This document shows, piece by piece, positions 50,463-58,155 of a stretch of DNA of 64,000 nucleotides. The first letter of the stretch is position 1, and every line of letters begins with the position of its first letter. Source of the DNA: Clostridiales bacterium (lineage in GTDB: Bacteria; Bacillota; Clostridia; Christensenellales; Pumilibacteraceae). The notes beneath the pieces were generated by a model. It was not told the origin of the DNA. It worked only from the letters and a program-made list of their open reading frames with translations, and did not search any database. The DNA lies in the NCBI GenBank assembly GCA_003533505.1, contig DQGD01000006.1:8460-72459 (forward strand), written 5' to 3'. The translations under genes and the position numbers were made by a program.

Positions 50463-51722
50463 CTATTCGACGTACTCGAACTCGATGTCGAGCACTCGCA
50501 CGGTGTCGCCGTCCTTTGCACCGGCTTTTCTGAGAGCCTTGATTATACCAGTTTCCTTCAGCTTTTTCTGGAAGTAGCGGAAGCTGTCGTAACTGTCGAG
50601 CACGACGTTTCTCGCAAGCTCCTCCACCAGCCCTCCGCCGACGTCGAAACCGCCGTCGTCGTCGCGAGTGACCGTAAAGCCAGTGGTATCGCGACGCTCG
50701 TACTCAAACGGCTCGTAATCGAGTTTTTCCGCAGGAGGAAGCGTCTGAAGTTTATCGTACACCGCGTCCAAAAGCGCGTCGATACCCTGACGGGTGGCTC
50801 CGCTTATGAGATAAATCGGCTTGCGGACGTGGCGACGGAAGTTTTTGACGGCTTCGTCGTCCATGAGAAGGTCGGCTTTGTTGAGCGCGACGATTTGCGG
50901 AAGCGAAGCGAGACGTTTGTCGTACTTTTTGAGCTCGGCGTTTATGGTGCGGTAGTCGGCGACGGGGTCTCTGCCCTCGCTGCCGGAAATATCGACGACG
51001 TGGACGATGAGCCGCGTGCGGTCGACGTGGCGCAAAAACTCGGTGCCCAATCCCACTCCGTCGCCTGCGCCCTCGATAAGCCCCGGTATGTCGGCGACGA
51101 CGAACGCGCCGTCATAGCGTTTGACTACGCCGAGGTTTGGCGACAGCGTGGTAAAGTGGTAATTTGCTATTTTGGGTTTTGCCGAGGAAATGACGGACAG
51201 CAGCGTGGACTTGCCCACGTTGGGATAACCCACGAGCCCCACGTCCGCGATTGTTTTAAGCTCGAGCGTGACGGCATGCTCGTCGGTCACTTCGCCCGTT
51301 TGCGAAAAGCGCGGCGCTTTTCTTCTCGACGACTTGAATCTCGCGTTGCCCTTGCCTCCGTAGCCGCCTTTGAGCACGGTCACGGTCGCGTTTTCCTCAT
51401 ACATATCCGCAATGATTTTGCCCGTTTCGGCGTCGCGGATTATCGTGCCGCGCGGCACCTTTACAACCAAATCGGGGGCGTTTTTGCCGTGACAGAAGCG
51501 GCTGCTGCCGTTCTCGCCGTTCGCGGCGCGGAAGTGCTGCTCATAGCGGAAGTCGGTGAGCGAGTTAAGTCGCTCGTCGACCGTGAAAATCACGTCGCCG
51601 CCCTTGCCGCCGTCGCCGCCGTCCGGACCTCCGTCGGGCACATATTTCTCGGTGTAAAACGAGGTGCAGCCGTTGCCGCCGTTGCCCGACTTTATATAAA
51701 TCTTTGCTTTATCGATAAACAT
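50463..51722 (-). CDS. obgE: Obg family GTPase
   Basis: 419-residue ribosome-associated GTPase. The N-terminal Obg domain is glycine rich (PDGGPDGGDGGKGGDVIF; KGGYGGKGNA). The G domain has P-loop GYPNVGKST near 165, DIPGL and NKAD, and the C-terminal OCT domain starts near 340. The start at 51722 is chosen because GCGGAG lies seven bases upstream; an ATG five codons earlier would take in the ribosome binding site. Confidence 0.95.
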   Translation of the reverse strand: MFIDKAKIYIKSGNGGNGCTSFYTEKYVPDGGPDGGDGGKGGDVIFTVDERLNSLTDFRYEQHFRAANGENGSSRFCHGKNAPDLVVKVPRGTIIRDAETGKIIADMYEENATVTVLKGGYGGKGNARFKSSRRKAPRFSQTGEVTDEHAVTLELKTIADVGLVGYPNVGKSTLLSVISSAKPKIANYHFTTLSPNLGVVKRYDGAFVVADIPGLIEGAGDGVGLGTEFLRHVDRTRLIVHVVDISGSEGRDPVADYRTINAELKKYDKRLASLPQIVALNKADLLMDDEAVKNFRRHVRKPIYLISGATRQGIDALLDAVYDKLQTLPPAEKLDYEPFEYERRDTTGFTVTRDDDGGFDVGGGLVEELARNVVLDSYDSFRYFQKKLKETGIIKALRKAGAKDGDTVRVLDIEFEYVE

Positions 51723-51815
51723 ATCGTTTCTCCGCATCGGCTTGCGCTTTTATCGCTTTCGCCGATTTTTGTGTATTAAATCAACCATTTCCGTTTCGGG
51801 AAGCTGTTTGTTTCG

Positions 51816-53195
51816 TTATTCGACAAGTCCGAAGCGTTTGAGAATGGAGTGCGCAGCTTTTCTCCCTGCCCCCATGGCAAGTATTACGGTTGCCGCGCCC
51901 GTTACCGCGTCGCCGCCGGCGTAGATACCGTCGACCGAGGTCATCATGTCCTCGTCCACAACGAGTATTCCCCTTTTTGCGGTGGCTAATTTATCGCAGC
52001 TGTCCTTTATGAGCGGATTGGGGCTTGTGCCGAGCGCAACCACGACCATATCCGCAGGCACGGTGAATTCACTGCCCTCGACGGGCACGGGCGACCTTCT
52101 GCCGCTTGCGTCGGGCTCGCCCAACTCCATTCTCACGCAGGTAGCGTCCTTGACCCAGCCGTTTTCGCCGTCGAAGCGCACGGGGTTTGTCAGGAATGCG
52201 AATCTGACGCCCTCCTGCTCGGCATGGCGAATTTCTTCCTTTCTCGCCGGCATTTCCTCTCTGCCTCTGCGGTAAACGACGGTGACGGTTTCCGCGCCCA
52301 TTCTAAGCGCGGTGCGCGCCGCGTCCATCGCGACGTTGCCGGCTCCCACGACAATCACATTCTTGCCGCGCTGCACGGGCGTAATCGCGTCCTCGTCATA
52401 CGCGCCCATAAGGTTTACGCGCGTAAGATACTCGTTCGCCGAGAACACGCCGTTCAGGTTTTCGCCGGGAATACCCATGAACATCGGGAGTCCTGCTCCG
52501 CTGCCTATAAACACGGCGTCGTATTCGGCGGTAAGCTCGTCAATCGTCACGGTTTTGCCGACAACGGTGTCGAGCTCGAATTTCACGCCGAGGTCTTTGA
52601 GCTTATTCGCCTCGGCTTCCACAAGTTTTTTGGGAAGTCGGAATTCGGGAATACCGTAAACAAGCACTCCGCCCGTCTTGTGAAACGCCTCGAACACGGT
52701 GACGTCCACGCCTGCCGCAGCAAGCTGAGCCGCGCACGTCAAGCCGCTGGGGCCGCTGCCGACGACGGCTACGCGCTTCCCCGAAGGCGTAATTTCCCTT
52801 GCCTTAGGCGGCAGAGTGAGCATAAAGTCGCCCACAAAACGTTCTACGCCGCCGATTGACACCGCTCCGTCGATTTTCGCGCGGACGCAGTTCTTTTCGC
52901 ACTGCTCCTCCTGCGGACACACTCTGCCGCAAACCGACGGAAGGCTGTTGGTGGACTTGACGACCTCGCCTGCCTTTTCGTACTCGCCGTTTTTCACGAG
53001 CGCCAGAAACTCGGGGATTCGCACGCCGACGGGACAGCCTTTCATGCAGGGCGCGTTCTTGCAGCCGAGGCACCTTGACGCCTCGTCGCGAGCAAGCTCC
53101 GCAGTGAAGCCGAGCGCGACCTCGTTAAAGTTATGAGCTCTTACAAACGGTTCCTGCTCGGGAATCGCGTTTCTTTGTTTCTTTTCGATAGCCAT
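51816..53195 (-). CDS. NADPH-dependent glutamate synthase small-chain family / NfnB (NAD(P)H, Fe-S flavoprotein)
   Basis: 459 residues. It has an N-terminal Fe-S helical domain (CLGCKNAPCMKGCPVG, then CGRVCPQEEQCEKNC), FAD loop VVGSGPSGLTCA and NADPH loop VVGAGNVAMDAA, all typical of GltD/NfnB. Paired with NfnA it forms the ferredoxin:NADP+ bifurcating transhydrogenase. The start at 53195 overlaps the nfnA stop by one base (TAATG), which supports a stoichiometric complex. Glutamate synthase is less likely because no large subunit is near. Confidence 0.9.
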   Translation of the reverse strand: MAIEKKQRNAIPEQEPFVRAHNFNEVALGFTAELARDEASRCLGCKNAPCMKGCPVGVRIPEFLALVKNGEYEKAGEVVKSTNSLPSVCGRVCPQEEQCEKNCVRAKIDGAVSIGGVERFVGDFMLTLPPKAREITPSGKRVAVVGSGPSGLTCAAQLAAAGVDVTVFEAFHKTGGVLVYGIPEFRLPKKLVEAEANKLKDLGVKFELDTVVGKTVTIDELTAEYDAVFIGSGAGLPMFMGIPGENLNGVFSANEYLTRVNLMGAYDEDAITPVQRGKNVIVVGAGNVAMDAARTALRMGAETVTVVYRRGREEMPARKEEIRHAEQEGVRFAFLTNPVRFDGENGWVKDATCVRMELGEPDASGRRSPVPVEGSEFTVPADMVVVALGTSPNPLIKDSCDKLATAKRGILVVDEDMMTSVDGIYAGGDAVTGAATVILAMGAGRKAAHSILKRFGLVE

Positions 53196-54022
53196 TATCT
53201 CTTCTCTCCCGTAAGTCTGCAAAGATGTTCTTTTTCCTGCTGTTTGTACGCGGTAAGCCTCGTCATGGCTTCAGCCCAATCGATTTCGTGTCCGTCGAAT
53301 TCGGGACCGTCAACGCAAGCGTAGCGCGTTTTGCCGCCCACCGTAACGCGGCAGCAGCCGCACATTCCCGTGCCGTCGACCATGAGCGGATTCATGCTGA
53401 CGACGGTCTTTACGCCGTAGCCGCCGGTAAGCGCGCACACCGCGCGCATCATAGGCATCGGACCTACCGCCATTACGCAGTCGGTTTCGCCCTTGTCGAG
53501 AATTCCTTTCAGTACGTCGGTCACAAAACCCTTGACTCCGTAGCTGCCGTCGTCGGTGGCGATTCTAAGCTCTTTTGCGGCGCGCGCGAACTCGTCCTCG
53601 TACATGATGAGCTCCTTGTTCCTCGCGCCCACAATCACGGTTGCCGGGTTGCCGATAGCCGCGAGGTGTTTTGCCTGCGGATAGATGACCGCGCTGCCGA
53701 TGCCGCCGCCCACGAGCACTATGTTTTTATACTCGCTTAAATCCGTGGGTTTACCTAATGGACCCACGAAGTCGGCGATACAGCCGCCCTCGGGTACGAG
53801 CGCGAGCTTTGCGGTGGAATAGCCCACTTCCTGCACGAGTATAGTCACGGTACCGTTTCCTCTGTCGTAGTCGCAAATAGTGAACGGTATGCGCTCGCCC
53901 TCTTCGTCCACGCGCAATATGATAAACTGCCCGGGGTGAGCGTGCTTTGCCACTTTCGGCGCGTCAACGACGTATTCGACTACTCGCGGCGCGAGCGTGC
54001 GTTTTTTCAGGATTTTGTTCAT
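53195..54022 (-). CDS. NfnA-like sulfide/dihydroorotate dehydrogenase FAD/NAD-binding protein
   Basis: 275 residues with a ferredoxin-reductase fold. FAD-binding RIPFTICDYD (RxPxT type), NAD loop GGGIGSAVIYPQAK and a C-terminal [2Fe-2S] site with cysteines in GTGMCGCCRVTVGG and YACVDGPEFDGHEIDW. Together with NfnB it catalyses NADH-dependent reduced ferredoxin:NADP+ oxidoreduction. The start at 54022 overlaps the endonuclease III stop by four bases (ATGA). Confidence 0.9.
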   Translation of the reverse strand: MNKILKKRTLAPRVVEYVVDAPKVAKHAHPGQFIILRVDEEGERIPFTICDYDRGNGTVTILVQEVGYSTAKLALVPEGGCIADFVGPLGKPTDLSEYKNIVLVGGGIGSAVIYPQAKHLAAIGNPATVIVGARNKELIMYEDEFARAAKELRIATDDGSYGVKGFVTDVLKGILDKGETDCVMAVGPMPMMRAVCALTGGYGVKTVVSMNPLMVDGTGMCGCCRVTVGGKTRYACVDGPEFDGHEIDWAEAMTRLTAYKQQEKEHLCRLTGEKR

Positions 54023-54654
54023 TTCAGGTTTCCTCGCTTGTCGTGAAAGTAATTGCAATATTCGTTCAGGGGGCAGTCGTCGCACTGCGGCGAAATCGCC
54101 TTGCAGCGGTACCTCCCCAAAAATATGAGCTGATGATGCGCGCGGTTGCGGTTGCCCTCCGGTATGATTTCGAGGAGCTTGTCCTCCACTTCCCGCGGCG
54201 TTTTGCCGGGCGCGATGCCGAGGCGGTTGGACACGCGGAAAACGTGCGTGTCGACGGGTATTCCGTCGCCGCCGAAGCCCACGTCGTAAACCACGTTGGC
54301 GGTCTTTCTCCCCACTCCCGGGAGCTTTAAGAGCTCGTCGAACGAGTTCGGCACTTCGCCGCCGCGCTCCGTTATCGCTTTGGCTGCGGCAATAATGTTT
54401 TTCGCCTTGTTGCGGTAGAAACCGCAGCTGTAAATAGCTTTTTCCAACTCCTCCTGCTTCATTGCGGCAAAAGCCTCGGGCGTGTCGGCTGTCTTGAAAA
54501 GCTCGCGCGCGACGACGTTAACCCTGCGGTCGGTGCATTGCGCGCTGAGAATTACGGCGACAAGCAGTTCAAAAACGCTCCCGAATTCCAGCTCGCACCG
54601 AGCATTCGGGAACGTTTCGTCGAGTATAGAAAAAATTTTATCCGTTTCGGGCAT
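54019..54654 (-). CDS. nth: Endonuclease III
   Basis: 211-residue base-excision repair DNA glycosylase/AP lyase for oxidised pyrimidines. The helix-hairpin-helix LPGVGRKTA carries the catalytic Lys, VDTHVFR the catalytic Asp, and the C-terminal Cys-x6-Cys-x2-Cys-x5-Cys (CKAISPQCDDCPLNEYC) binds [4Fe-4S]. AGGAAAGG precedes the ATG. It heads the nth-nfnA-nfnB operon. Confidence 0.95.
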   Translation of the reverse strand: MPETDKIFSILDETFPNARCELEFGSVFELLVAVILSAQCTDRRVNVVARELFKTADTPEAFAAMKQEELEKAIYSCGFYRNKAKNIIAAAKAITERGGEVPNSFDELLKLPGVGRKTANVVYDVGFGGDGIPVDTHVFRVSNRLGIAPGKTPREVEDKLLEIIPEGNRNRAHHQLIFLGRYRCKAISPQCDDCPLNEYCNYFHDKRGNLK

Positions 54655-54687
54655 TTCCTTTCCTCTCTCGTCGCGACGCTTTAGTAC

Positions 54688-54717
54688 AGTATAGCATAGA
54701 AGCTAAGGCTTTGTCAC
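54688..54717 (-). promoter_or_regulatory. Promoter of nth-nfnAB
   Basis: Minus strand GTGACA, 18-bp spacer, TATACT, about 30 bases before the nth ATG. Confidence 0.5.
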
Positions 54718-54753
54718 CCGTTTTTATATCGGATTTGCGGTTTTTAATCGATT

Positions 54754-56217
54754 TCAGCCGTTTTCTCTGAGGTCGTCAGCCGCTTCGCTGTACTCGTCGG
54801 ACAGCGCAGAGTTAAGCGCTTCGGTTTCGGTGAACTCGGAGGTATCCAGCTCGGTCAGCTCACTCTCGCCGCCGTTCTCGTCGGATTTAATCTCCTCGGC
54901 GTTGCCGTGGCGGACGAAAATCATGGTGACGAGCGCGAGGCATGCGAACGCGAGCGAGTACGGCACGAGCCCGATTACCGCGATGTAGTCCATGACGAGC
55001 CCGGCAAGTATAGGCGTGATTATCTGTGCGGTCATCGAGAACGCGTAGTACAGCCCCGTATAAGTGCCCGTGGTGCTCTCGTCGCTGAGTTCGACGCACA
55101 TGATATACGAGTGGACGTTGATTGTCGCCCAACCGCCGCCGACAAGCACGAACGTCGGGTACATGATTACCTTGATAAGCTCGGCGCCGGCTCCGCACAG
55201 CAAGAACACGGAAGCAAACACAAGCCCCAGAATCATCATCGAAACGCCCAGCATTACCGTCTTTTTGCGACCGAGCTTTTTGCCGATTTTGACCGCCGGC
55301 AGGAACATCACGAACGCCGCGGCGTTGGCAACCAGCAGCGGCATGGTGAATTTCGCTTTCAGCACCGACAGCGAGAACACCGAAAAATGCGTGGTAAGCG
55401 CGTTGTACGCCATGTACCACAAAAATACCGATAAAAGTATGAAGATAAGGCTTTTAAGCTGCGGACGGGTGAGCGAGCCGAGCACCTTTTTCATCGATTG
55501 CTTTTCCTTGGGCTTCTCCTCTTCGCCGTCATCCACGTTCAGCTTGTCCATAATCTCGCGGCTTTCCTCGGCGAAACGGTTTTCGCGGACTTTCAGCACC
55601 ATTACGAGCGCGGCAAGAATCATCAGACCGCTGATTATCGAAACGAGCACCCAATTGTTGCCCACGATGCGCAGCTCGTCCGTGGCGTCGGGCTCGGTGA
55701 CGAGCAGGAACTGCATGAGCAGCAGCGTGATTACGCCGCCTATCGTGCCCATGAGGTTGATTATGGCGTTTGCGTTACTGCGAATGGGCTTGGGCGTGAC
55801 GTCGGGCATCAGCGCGACCGCAGGCGAGCGGTACAGGCACATGAACACGAGCGTGAACGCCGTCGCCGCGAGCATCAGCGCGAGCGAGCGCGAATTGTGC
55901 GCGAAGTTGACGAGCATGAACGTGCAAGCCGCGAGCACCGAGCCGCACACGATAAACGGCATGCGACGCCCCACCTTGCTCCGTAGTTTCATCGGGAACC
56001 TGTCCGACCATATTCCCATAAACGGCAGTAAGACCACCGCTAAGATGTTGTCCAGCGCCATGATAGCGCCGCGAGCCGTCGCGCTGAAATCAAAGTCTTT
56101 CAGAAACAGCGGCATAAGGCTGTCGTACACCTGCCAGAACATGCAAACGGTGAAAAACGCCAGCCCCACAAGTATGGTGCGCGATATATTCAGCTTCAGT
56201 CCGTGAGTTTCGCTCAT
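54754..56217 (-). CDS. MFS transporter (SLC45 / glycoside-pentoside-hexuronide-like)
   Basis: 487 residues with twelve predicted membrane segments and a central loop (EEEKPKEKQSMKK). GIWSDRFPMKLRSKVGRRMPFI between helices 2 and 3 is the SLC45/GPH signature of sugar carriers. The C-terminal 60 residues are acidic and cytoplasmic. GGAGG precedes the ATG. The substrate is unknown; a sugar is the best guess. Confidence 0.82.
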   Translation of the reverse strand: MSETHGLKLNISRTILVGLAFFTVCMFWQVYDSLMPLFLKDFDFSATARGAIMALDNILAVVLLPFMGIWSDRFPMKLRSKVGRRMPFIVCGSVLAACTFMLVNFAHNSRSLALMLAATAFTLVFMCLYRSPAVALMPDVTPKPIRSNANAIINLMGTIGGVITLLLMQFLLVTEPDATDELRIVGNNWVLVSIISGLMILAALVMVLKVRENRFAEESREIMDKLNVDDGEEEKPKEKQSMKKVLGSLTRPQLKSLIFILLSVFLWYMAYNALTTHFSVFSLSVLKAKFTMPLLVANAAAFVMFLPAVKIGKKLGRKKTVMLGVSMMILGLVFASVFLLCGAGAELIKVIMYPTFVLVGGGWATINVHSYIMCVELSDESTTGTYTGLYYAFSMTAQIITPILAGLVMDYIAVIGLVPYSLAFACLALVTMIFVRHGNAEEIKSDENGGESELTELDTSEFTETEALNSALSDEYSEAADDLRENG

Positions 56218-56252
56218 GATTTCCCTCCGATTTTCCTGCCGTCTTTTCGTCT

Positions 56253-56282
56253 ATTTTATCACATAAGACGCGGCGCTGTAAA
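56253..56282 (-). promoter_or_regulatory. Promoter of the MFS transporter gene
   Basis: Minus strand TTTACA, 18-bp spacer, TAAAAT, about 30 bases before the ATG. Confidence 0.5.
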
Positions 56283-56342
56283 GCTATTTTTCGTAAAATC
56301 AAAGTAAAATCGCGTAAAACCCGTGGCTTGTCGCGCTTTTCC

Positions 56343-56606
56343 CTACACGGTAATGCGCTCGACGTGCTTTTCGCAGCCTATGTGCGTCACCCGAAACGCG
56401 CCTATGAACGTGTTGAGCTCCAGCGCGTGAAGCTTTGCCGCAGCCACTCCTATCGCGCTTTCGCCGATTTTGACCGACAGTCCGCACCCTACCGAAACCT
56501 CGCGAGGCGTGCTCACCAGCGTGTTGACTACCCCTGCGGCTTTCAGCTCGCCGCTGAAGCGAATCGATTGCGTGCGCGACCGAAACGCGAAAATCAAATA
56601 AATCAT
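56343..56606 (-). CDS. DUF3343 small protein (putative Se/S carrier-like)
   Basis: 87 residues. YLIFAFRSRTQSIRFSGELK at the N-terminus and the cysteine in VSVGCGLSV fit DUF3343, a family proposed to carry sulfur or selenium in persulfide form. The start at 56606 follows GGAAGG. It is divergent from a cysteine desulfurase-like gene with 80 bases between, a pairing that supports sulfur or selenium transfer. There is no direct evidence of which element is carried. Confidence 0.8.
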   Translation of the reverse strand: MIYLIFAFRSRTQSIRFSGELKAAGVVNTLVSTPREVSVGCGLSVKIGESAIGVAAAKLHALELNTFIGAFRVTHIGCEKHVERITV

Positions 56607-56618
56607 ATCGTCCTTCCT

Positions 56619-56649
56619 TTGCAATTTTACCGAGCTCGGCTCGTATAAT
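56619..56649 (+). promoter_or_regulatory. Possible promoter of the desulfurase-like gene
   Basis: TTGCAA, 19-bp spacer, TATAAT, about 38 bases before the ATG at 56687. Confidence 0.4.
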
Positions 56650-56686
56650 ATAGTATATTACTCCCGGTCAGGCGGTGTGATTTACG

Positions 56687-57826
56687 ATGATATACTTCGA
56701 CAATTCCGCAAGCACGATATTCAAACCGCGCGAGGTCGTTTGCGCCGTTTCAAACGCACTCGCGTTTCTCTCCGCCAATCCCGGGCGGAGCGGTCACTCG
56801 GCGGCTATGCGAGCAGCCGCGCTAGTTGCTCGCGCTCGGCGAAAGTGCGCGGATTATTTCGGGCTGAAAGGCAGCGACGGCGTGATTTTTACCGACAACT
56901 GCACGGGCGCGCTCAATCTCGCGATACTAGGCACGGCGAGGCGCGGTCATATAGTGACTACCGCGCTCGAGCATAACAGCGTGCTGCGACCTCTTTACGC
57001 GCTGAAAACGCGCGGCGAGGCGAGCTTTACCGCGGTTAATCCCGTTTGCGGCGGCGCGGTGACTGCGGAAGCCGTCGAGCGCGCAATCCGTCCCGACACC
57101 TACCTTGTCGCGGTCAACCACGTTTCAAACATCACGGGAGCGATTGCGCCCGTTGCGGAAATCGGCAGACTCTGCCGCAGGCGCGGCTTGCTCTTCCTTG
57201 TCGACGGGGCGCAAAGCGGCGGTTACGTCGACATAGACATGGACGAAACGAATATCGATATGCTGGCGATTGCGCCGCACAAGGGTCTGCACGCCGTTCA
57301 GGGCGTTGGCGTTCTTCTCGTAGGAAAACGCGCGAAAGCCGCGCTTCGTCCGATACGCTACGGCGGAACGGGCACGAGCTCGGACAGTCTTACGCAGCCG
57401 ACGGACTTTCCCGACGGGTTCGAGTCGGGCACTCTGCCCACTCCTGCGATTGCCGGGCTGTGCGCCGCGATTTGCCGCGCGGAAAAACACGCGCTGTTCG
57501 AGCGCGAAACCGTAGCCGCACTTTCTCGCAGGCTGCGACGGGGCTTGGCCGCAATAGACGGGGTTAAAATTCTCTCGCCCGAAAACGCGCTGAACGGGAT
57601 TGCGGCGTTTAACGTGCGCGATTACGAGTCGGGCGACGTCGCGGATATTCTTTCGTCCGAGTACGACGTGTGCGTGCGCGGCGGACTGCACTGCGCGCCG
57701 CTCGCACACAAATACTTAGGTACTCTCTCCGTCGGCGCGGTGCGAGTTTCGCTGGGCTTTGATAATACTTCGGGCGAAGTGGATTTCTTTATCCGCGCGG
57801 TTTCGGAAATCGCGGCAAAGCGTTAA
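56687..57826 (+). CDS. Cysteine desulfurase family PLP enzyme
   Basis: 379 residues of the NifS/SufS aminotransferase class V family. PLP Lys is in IAPHKGLHAVQG (about 203), with His in EHNSVLRPL and Asp in FLVDGAQSGG. The mobile sulfur-accepting cysteine is in VRGGLHCAPLAHK. It lacks the SufS-type long insertions. It would pass sulfur (or selenium) to the divergent DUF3343 protein. The ribosome binding site is weak (GGCGGTG). Confidence 0.88.
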   Translation: MIYFDNSASTIFKPREVVCAVSNALAFLSANPGRSGHSAAMRAAALVARARRKCADYFGLKGSDGVIFTDNCTGALNLAILGTARRGHIVTTALEHNSVLRPLYALKTRGEASFTAVNPVCGGAVTAEAVERAIRPDTYLVAVNHVSNITGAIAPVAEIGRLCRRRGLLFLVDGAQSGGYVDIDMDETNIDMLAIAPHKGLHAVQGVGVLLVGKRAKAALRPIRYGGTGTSSDSLTQPTDFPDGFESGTLPTPAIAGLCAAICRAEKHALFERETVAALSRRLRRGLAAIDGVKILSPENALNGIAAFNVRDYESGDVADILSSEYDVCVRGGLHCAPLAHKYLGTLSVGAVRVSLGFDNTSGEVDFFIRAVSEIAAKR

Positions 57827-57859
57827 GGCGCAAAAGCGCAATAATCGACAGAATACAAG

Positions 57860-57897
57860 CAAAAATGCCTCCCGCGGTACTTCGGGAAGCATTTTTG
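57860..57897. terminator. Bidirectional terminator after the desulfurase and feo operon
   Basis: Stem AAAAATGC-TCCCG/CGGGA-GCATTTTT with T-runs on both strands. Confidence 0.85.
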
Positions 57898-57914
57898 CTT
57901 TTTATTGGATTAGG

Positions 57915-58151
57915 TCATAATTGTGACCCGGGAGGATTATCTGAGGAAGCGTTACTCTCGGAAGCATGTTTTTCGGCTTCGGCTTTACGCCTTGCCTCTT
58001 CGGCGGCGCGAATACACATATTGCAGTGGGCGCAATCTCCGCCGCAGTCGCCGCCGCATTTACCCTGCTTCTTTCTGACAAGCCACACGATAAACACGCT
58101 TGCAACCACCAGCACACATACTATGATAAGAATAATTTCCGGAATTCCCAT
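57915..58151 (-). CDS. FeoB-associated Cys-rich membrane protein
   Basis: 78 residues: one N-terminal membrane helix (IILIIVCVLVVASVFIVWLV), then a basic stop and a cysteine cluster (CGGDCGGDCAHCNMC), then a polar tail. This matches the small protein found behind feoB in clostridia and may bind iron near the transporter. It begins four bases after the feoB stop. Confidence 0.9.
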   Translation of the reverse strand: MGIPEIILIIVCVLVVASVFIVWLVRKKQGKCGGDCGGDCAHCNMCIRAAEEARRKAEAEKHASESNASSDNPPGSQL

Positions 58152-58155
58152 TGTT

